Part shown: positions 14,513 through 18,660 of the stretch, piece by piece
Numbering within the stretch: the first letter of the stretch is position 1
Layout: every line of letters starts with the position of its first letter
DNA from: an uncultured Fusobacterium sp.
Lineage (GTDB): Bacteria > Fusobacteriota > Fusobacteriia > Fusobacteriales > Fusobacteriaceae
Length of the DNA: 18,660 nt
Assembly (NCBI GenBank): GCA_900545035.1
Contig: UQXM01000019.1
Coordinates: forward strand, 1 to 18,660
Direction: 5' to 3'
The notes under the pieces: model-generated
What the model saw: the letters and a program-made list of their open reading frames with translations, nothing else
The model's database searches: none
Told to the model about the DNA's origin: nothing
Program-made: the position numbers and the translations under genes

Positions 14513-14541
14513 ATTATAGTAATATCTCTTTTTTATAGCAA
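14513..14541 (-). promoter_or_regulatory. sigma-70 promoter of the MATE transporter gene
   Basis: On the minus strand TTGCTA (14536-14541, 4 of 6) is separated by 17 bases from an exact TATAAT (14513-14518). The predicted start near 14506 gives a short leader of about 37 bases containing the GGGAGG site used by the start at 14469. Confidence 0.7.
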
Positions 14542-14566
14542 ATAATTTTTATATATGAAATGTATT

Positions 14567-14595
14567 AAAAAAAGAGAAGGATTTCTCCTTCTCTT
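14567..14595 (-). terminator. rho-independent terminator of tuf / str operon
   Basis: The arms 14572-14581 and 14586-14595 form a 10-base perfect stem (AAGAGAAGGA with its complement) around a 4-base loop. On the minus strand the stem ends in an uninterrupted T tract (14567-14573, partly in the stem). It lies 25 bases after the tuf stop. Confidence 0.88.
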
Positions 14596-14620
14596 CTCCT
14601 TAAAAGCCCATTAGGTTTTC

Positions 14621-15805
14621 TTATTTAGTTATTTCTGATACTACTCCAGAAGCTACTGTTCTTCCACCTTCTCTGATAGCGAATCTTAATCCTACTTCCA
14701 TTGCGATTGGGTGGATTAATTCTACTGACATTGTGATGTTGTCTCCTGGCATTACCATTTCTACACCTTCTGGTAAGTTTACTGCTCCTGTTATATCTGT
14801 TGTTCTAAAGTAGAATTGTGGTCTGTATCCTGTGAAGAATGGAGTATGTCTTCCTCCTTCTTCTTTAGTTAATACGTATACTTCTCCGTTGAAGTTTGTA
14901 TGTGGGTGGATTGTTCCTGGTTTAGCCAGTACTTGTCCTCTTTCTACTTCTTCTTTCTTAGTTCCTCTTAATAGAGCTCCAATGTTGTCTCCTGCTTGAC
15001 CTTGATCAAGAAGTTTTCTGAACATTTCTACTCCTGTACAAGTTGTTTTTGTTGTTGGTCTGATTCCTACTATTTCTACTTCTTCTCCAACTTTAATGAT
15101 TCCTCTTTCTACTCTTCCTGTTACAACTGTTCCTCTTCCTGTTATAGTGAATACGTCTTCTATTGGCATTAGGAATGGTAAGTCTACTGTTCTTTCTGGA
15201 GTTGGGATGTAAGAATCTACTGCATCCATTAGAGCCATGATTTGGTTAACCCATTTCTCTTCTCCGTTTAATGCTCCTAAAGATGATCCGATGATTACTG
15301 GTACTTCGTCTCCTGGGAATCCGTATTCTGTTAAGATTTCTCTTACTTCCATTTCAACTAGTTCTAGTAATTCTTCGTCGTCTACCATGTCTGCTTTGTT
15401 TAAGTATACTACGATGTATGGAACTCCAACCTGTCTAGAAAGTAGGATGTGTTCTCTTGTTTGAGGCATTGGACCGTCTGCTGCAGAAACAACTAGGATC
15501 GCTCCGTCCATTTGAGCTGCTCCTGTAATCATGTTTTTAACATAGTCCGCGTGTCCTGGACAGTCTACGTGAGCATAGTGTCTTTTTTCTGTTGTATACT
15601 CAATGTGAGCTGTGTTGATTGTTATTCCTCTTTCTCTTTCTTCTGGAGCAACGTCGATTTTATCGAAGTCTACTTTTTCAGCAAGTCCTCTGTCTGATAA
15701 TACTTTAGATATTGCTGCTGTTGTTGTTGTTTTTCCGTGGTCAACGTGCCCGATTGTTCCAATGTTTACATGGGGTTTGCTTCTGTCAAATTTTTCTTTT
15801 GCCAT
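14621..15805 (-). CDS. tuf: elongation factor Tu
   Basis: This 394-residue protein is a full-length EF-Tu, the GTPase that delivers aminoacyl-tRNA to the ribosome. The GTP-binding motifs are all intact: GHVDHGKT (19-26), the switch I RGITI segment (59-63), DCPGH (81-85) and NKAD (136-139). Domains 2 and 3 follow, ending in GGRTVASGVVSEITK. An AGGAGG site lies before the ATG. It is the last gene of the str operon, 110 bases after fusA, a spacer that holds a GC-rich hairpin at 15853-15870, and it is followed by a strong terminator. Codon choice is highly biased, as expected for a very abundant protein. Only one copy is in this window. Confidence 0.99.
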   Translation of the reverse strand: MAKEKFDRSKPHVNIGTIGHVDHGKTTTTAAISKVLSDRGLAEKVDFDKIDVAPEERERGITINTAHIEYTTEKRHYAHVDCPGHADYVKNMITGAAQMDGAILVVSAADGPMPQTREHILLSRQVGVPYIVVYLNKADMVDDEELLELVEMEVREILTEYGFPGDEVPVIIGSSLGALNGEEKWVNQIMALMDAVDSYIPTPERTVDLPFLMPIEDVFTITGRGTVVTGRVERGIIKVGEEVEIVGIRPTTKTTCTGVEMFRKLLDQGQAGDNIGALLRGTKKEEVERGQVLAKPGTIHPHTNFNGEVYVLTKEEGGRHTPFFTGYRPQFYFRTTDITGAVNLPEGVEMVMPGDNITMSVELIHPIAMEVGLRFAIREGGRTVASGVVSEITK

Positions 15806-15852
15806 TTTGTCCTCCTAAATTTCATATTTTATTAAATATTTATATTTTGTGC

Positions 15853-15870
15853 CCGGCACACAAGTGCCGG
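15853..15870 (-). other. GC-rich hairpin in the fusA-tuf spacer
   Basis: CCGGCAC (15853-15859) pairs perfectly with GTGCCGG (15864-15870) around the loop ACAA. It is strikingly GC-rich in an AT-rich spacer. On the minus strand it is followed by CACAAAATATAAA, not a T tract, so it is not a standard terminator. It may be an RNA processing or stability element, or a weak pause site, between fusA and tuf. Confidence 0.6.
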
Positions 15871-15915
15871 ACTTAGTTTAAAAAACTTTAAGTTTTTAAG
15901 TTTCGTAAAGATTTA

Positions 15916-17991
15916 TTATCTTCCTCTTTCAGCTTTTATAGCATCTTGAATTGCTCTTGGAACTGCTACATATTCTTCAAATTCCATTGAGTAGTTAGCT
16001 CTTCCTTGAGATTTAGATCTTAAATCAGTTGCATAACCGAACATTTCTGATAAAGGTACTTTTGCGTCAACGATTTTAGCACCGTTTCTGTCTGTCATAC
16101 CACCTATCATACCTCTTCTAGAGTTGATATCTCCGATGATATCTCCCATATATTCTTCAGGAGTAGTTACTTCTACTTTGAAGATTGGCTCAAGGATAAC
16201 TGGTTTACATTTTTCAGCACCTTGTTTCATAGCCATAGATCCTGCAATCTTGAACGCCATTTCTGATGAGTCAACTTCGTGGAATGATCCATCATAAAGT
16301 GTTACTTTAACTCCAACAAGTGGATATCCTGCAACAACTCCGTTTTCAAGTGCTTCTCTACATCCTTTTTCTACTGCAGGGATATATTCTCTAGGAATTG
16401 CTCCTCCAGTAATTTCGTTAACAAATTCGAAATCTTTTCCAGGGTTAGGCTCAACTTTAATCTTAACGTGTCCGTATTGTCCTTTACCTCCAGATTGTTT
16501 TGCATATTTAACTTCTTGCTCAGTAGAAGCAGTGATTGTTTCTCTGTAAGCAACTTGTGGTTTACCAACTGTAGACTCAACTTTGAATTCTCTTCTCATT
16601 CTGTCTACGATGATATCAAGGTGAAGTTCTCCCATTCCTGAAATGATTGTTTGACCAGTTTCTTCGTCAGATTTAACTCTGAATGTAGGGTCTTCTTCAG
16701 CAAGTTTTGCAAGTGCAATTCCCATTTTTTCTTGGTCTGCTTTTGTTTTTGGCTCAACAGCAACAGAGATAACCGGATCTGGGAATTCCATTTTTTCAAG
16801 AATTATAGGAGATTTTTCATCACATAGAGTATCTCCTGTAGTTGTATTTTTTAATCCAACTACTGCTGCGATATCTCCGCAGTATACAACTTCTTTCTCT
16901 TCTCTTTTGTTAGCGTGCATTTGAAGAAGTCTTCCCATTCTTTCTTTTTGTCCTTTAGTTGAGTTAAGAACATAAGAACCTTTTTCAACAATACCAGTGT
17001 ATACTCTGAAGAATGTTAATCTTCCAACAAATGGGTCTGTCATAACTTTGAATGCTAAAGCTGCGAAAGGAGCGTCGTCTCCGATTGGAAGTTCGATTAC
17101 TTTCTCAGGATCTTTAACATCTGTACCTTTTATAACACCTTTTTGAGTAGGTGCAGGCATATATAAAGTGATAGCATCTAGTAATGGCTGGATACCTCTG
17201 TTTCTGAATGCTGTTCCGCATAATACAGGGATAATCATGTTTCCGATAGTTCCTGCTCTAAGAGCTTTTTTGATTTCTTCGTTAGAAACTTCTTCTCCAC
17301 CTAGATATTTTTCCATTAATTCATCATCACATTCAACAACAGATTCAATCATGAATTCTCTTGCTGCTTCAGCTTCATCAGCTAACTCAGGTCTTATATC
17401 TCTGATTTCAAAGTTTTGACCTTTGTCATCTAAGTAAACTGTTTCTTTCATTTCGATAAGGTCGATGATTCCTTCGAAGTCATCTTCAGCACCGATTGGT
17501 AACTGGATAGGTACAGGGTTTGCTCCTAATTTTTCTTTAATGTCGTTTACACACATTTTGAAGTCTGCACCGATTCTGTCCATTTTATTGAAGAATGCCA
17601 TTCTAGGTACACCGTATTTGTCAGCTTGTCTCCATACAGTTTCAGACTGAGGCTGAACTCCGTCAACTGCAGAGAATACTGCAACCGCACCGTCTAGGAC
17701 TCTAAGAGATCTTTCAACCTCAACTGTAAAGTCCACGTGTCCTGGTGTGTCTATTATATTTATTCTGTGATTTTTCCAGAAACATGTTGTAGCAGCAGAA
17801 GTAATTGTGATACCTCTTTCTTGCTCTTGCTCCATCCAGTCCATTGTAGCAGCTCCGTCGTGAACTTCTCCAAGGTTGTGGTTAACTCCAGTATAGAAAA
17901 GGATTCTTTCTGTAGTAGTAGTTTTACCAGCGTCGATGTGAGCCATGATACCAATGTTTCTAGTCATTTCTAATGAAACTTGTCTAGCCAT
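15916..17991 (-). CDS. fusA: elongation factor G
   Basis: This 691-residue protein is a full-length EF-G, the GTPase that drives ribosomal translocation and, with RRF, ribosome recycling. The G-domain motifs are intact: AHIDAGKT (17-24), RGITI (59-63), DTPGH (81-85) and NKMD (135-138). Domains II to V follow, with the family stretch GMGELHLDII and a C-terminal SMEFEEYVAVP. A GAGGAGG site lies upstream of the ATG. The gene follows rpsG by 37 bases, the standard str operon order, and no promoter is evident in that gap. The upstream ATG-flanking context and family alignment both support this start. No unusual insertion or missing catalytic residue is seen. Confidence 0.99.
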   Translation of the reverse strand: MARQVSLEMTRNIGIMAHIDAGKTTTTERILFYTGVNHNLGEVHDGAATMDWMEQEQERGITITSAATTCFWKNHRINIIDTPGHVDFTVEVERSLRVLDGAVAVFSAVDGVQPQSETVWRQADKYGVPRMAFFNKMDRIGADFKMCVNDIKEKLGANPVPIQLPIGAEDDFEGIIDLIEMKETVYLDDKGQNFEIRDIRPELADEAEAAREFMIESVVECDDELMEKYLGGEEVSNEEIKKALRAGTIGNMIIPVLCGTAFRNRGIQPLLDAITLYMPAPTQKGVIKGTDVKDPEKVIELPIGDDAPFAALAFKVMTDPFVGRLTFFRVYTGIVEKGSYVLNSTKGQKERMGRLLQMHANKREEKEVVYCGDIAAVVGLKNTTTGDTLCDEKSPIILEKMEFPDPVISVAVEPKTKADQEKMGIALAKLAEEDPTFRVKSDEETGQTIISGMGELHLDIIVDRMRREFKVESTVGKPQVAYRETITASTEQEVKYAKQSGGKGQYGHVKIKVEPNPGKDFEFVNEITGGAIPREYIPAVEKGCREALENGVVAGYPLVGVKVTLYDGSFHEVDSSEMAFKIAGSMAMKQGAEKCKPVILEPIFKVEVTTPEEYMGDIIGDINSRRGMIGGMTDRNGAKIVDAKVPLSEMFGYATDLRSKSQGRANYSMEFEEYVAVPRAIQDAIKAERGR

Positions 17992-18028
17992 TTAGTGTTT
18001 TCCTCCTCGTTATTACGCTAAATACAAA

Positions 18029-18499
18029 TTAATATTTATAGTGTGCGAACGCTCTGTTAGCTTCAGCCATTCTATAAGTATCTTCTTTTTTCTTAACAGT
18101 TGCACCTTCGTTGTTAGATGCTGCGATTAATTCAGCTGCTAACTTCTCAACCATTCCGTACTCTTTTCTTTCTCTTGTGTAAGTAACAAGCCATCTTAAA
18201 GCTAGAGTTTGTTGTCTTTCAAGTCTTACTTCAGTAGGTACTTGGTAAGTAGCTCCTCCGATTCTTCTTGATCTTACTTCGATTTGAGGTTTAATGTTTT
18301 CTAAAGCTTGTTTGAATACATCGTACCCCTCTTTACCAGTTTTTTCTTTTATTAAATCCATTGCTGAATAGAATATAGATTCTGCTAATGATTTTTTCCC
18401 ATCTACCATGAATGCATTTATAGTTTTAGTAACTACCTTATCAGAATATCTTGAATCAGGTAATACTTCTCTTTTAACTGCTGCTCTTCTTCTTGACAT
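18029..18499 (-). CDS. rpsG: 30S ribosomal protein S7
   Basis: This 156-residue protein is a full-length S7, a primary binder of the 3' major domain of 16S rRNA that nucleates assembly of the small-subunit head. It opens MSRRRAAVKREVLPDSRYSD and contains RSRRIGGATYQVPTEVR and RWLVTYTRERKEYGM, all characteristic. The length is the usual one. A strong AGGGAGGTGA site (18511-18518 region) lies before the ATG. It lies 25 bases after rpsL. In E. coli S7 represses its own operon by binding the rpsL-rpsG spacer; here the spacer is too short for that large structure, so similar control is not evident. Confidence 0.98.
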   Translation of the reverse strand: MSRRRAAVKREVLPDSRYSDKVVTKTINAFMVDGKKSLAESIFYSAMDLIKEKTGKEGYDVFKQALENIKPQIEVRSRRIGGATYQVPTEVRLERQQTLALRWLVTYTRERKEYGMVEKLAAELIAASNNEGATVKKKEDTYRMAEANRAFAHYKY

Positions 18500-18524
18500 T
18501 TAAACTGTTCACCTCCCTAATTAA

Positions 18525-18660
18525 TTACGCTTTTTTTACACCGTATTTTGATCTTGATTGTTTTCTGTTGTTTACTCCAGCTGTATCCAGAGCTCCTCTG
18601 ATTATTTTGTATCTAACCCCTGGTAAGTCTTTTGTTCTTCCACCTCTTACAAGTACGATT
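18525..18660 (-). CDS. rpsL: 30S ribosomal protein S12 (5' end beyond window)
   Basis: The last 44 codons and the stop of S12 are present; the gene runs off the right edge. The reading is IVLVRGGRTKDLPGVRYKII followed by RGALDTAGVNNRKQSRSKYG and a lysine-rich end, which is diagnostic for S12. S12 sits at the decoding centre. The conserved VRGGRTKDLPGVRY loop, near which streptomycin-resistance changes map in other bacteria, is unaltered in the visible part; the other well-known site (K43) lies outside the window. It is the first visible gene of the str operon. Confidence 0.97.
   Translation of the reverse strand, partial: IVLVRGGRTKDLPGVRYKIIRGALDTAGVNNRKQSRSKYGVKKA

Noticed and set aside
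15237..17973. Several open frames antisense to, or in shifted frames within, tuf and fusA
   Set aside because: They are shadows of strongly codon-biased genes; none has a start signal or recognisable domain.

Overview
The window looks like a chromosomal segment of a Fusobacterium-like bacterium. It is strongly AT-rich, favours A/T-ending codons, uses strong GGAGG-type ribosome binding sites, and carries an rpsL-rpsG-fusA-tuf order with EF-Tu and EF-G sequences typical of that group. The genus call is inference from protein recognition; no search was run.

Bases 1-8740 hold a carbohydrate or sugar-acid catabolic locus that I cannot match with confidence to a characterised pathway. A plus-strand operon contains the C-terminal subunit of a split transketolase (its partner is presumably just off the left edge), two paralogous TIM-barrel isomerase/epimerase-like proteins and, between them, a D-2-hydroxyacid dehydrogenase. 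It ends in a hairpin terminator that appears to contain the promoter of the next gene, a PrpR-type sigma-54 activator. Converging on this from the right is a minus-strand operon: PdxA-family dehydrogenase, KdgT-type permease and a metal-dependent amidohydrolase. A good -24/-12 sigma-54 promoter match lies upstream of the pdxA-like gene, so the activator probably switches on at least that operon. The two units meet at a bidirectional terminator. The likely logic is uptake of an acid sugar by KdgT, hydrolysis, isomerisation or oxidation, and transketolase cleavage, but the substrate is unknown.

Bases 8741-13110 are conserved minus-strand genes: an ACT-domain protein, its usual partner the PFL/UPF0210 protein, a PHP histidinol-phosphatase-like protein and tsaD. 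Two intergenic gaps here (10011-10285 and 11123-11341) are almost filled by two copies, in opposite orientation, of an imperfectly palindromic element of about 170-200 bp. The copies share blocks of sequence but differ in segments that remain self-complementary within each copy. This is the most unusual structure in the window.

Bases 13111-18660 carry a MATE-family transporter with its own sigma-70 promoter, then the str operon read leftward (rpsL partial, rpsG, fusA, tuf), with a GC-rich hairpin between fusA and tuf and a terminator after tuf. I saw no tRNA, rRNA, CRISPR array, transposase or phage gene.
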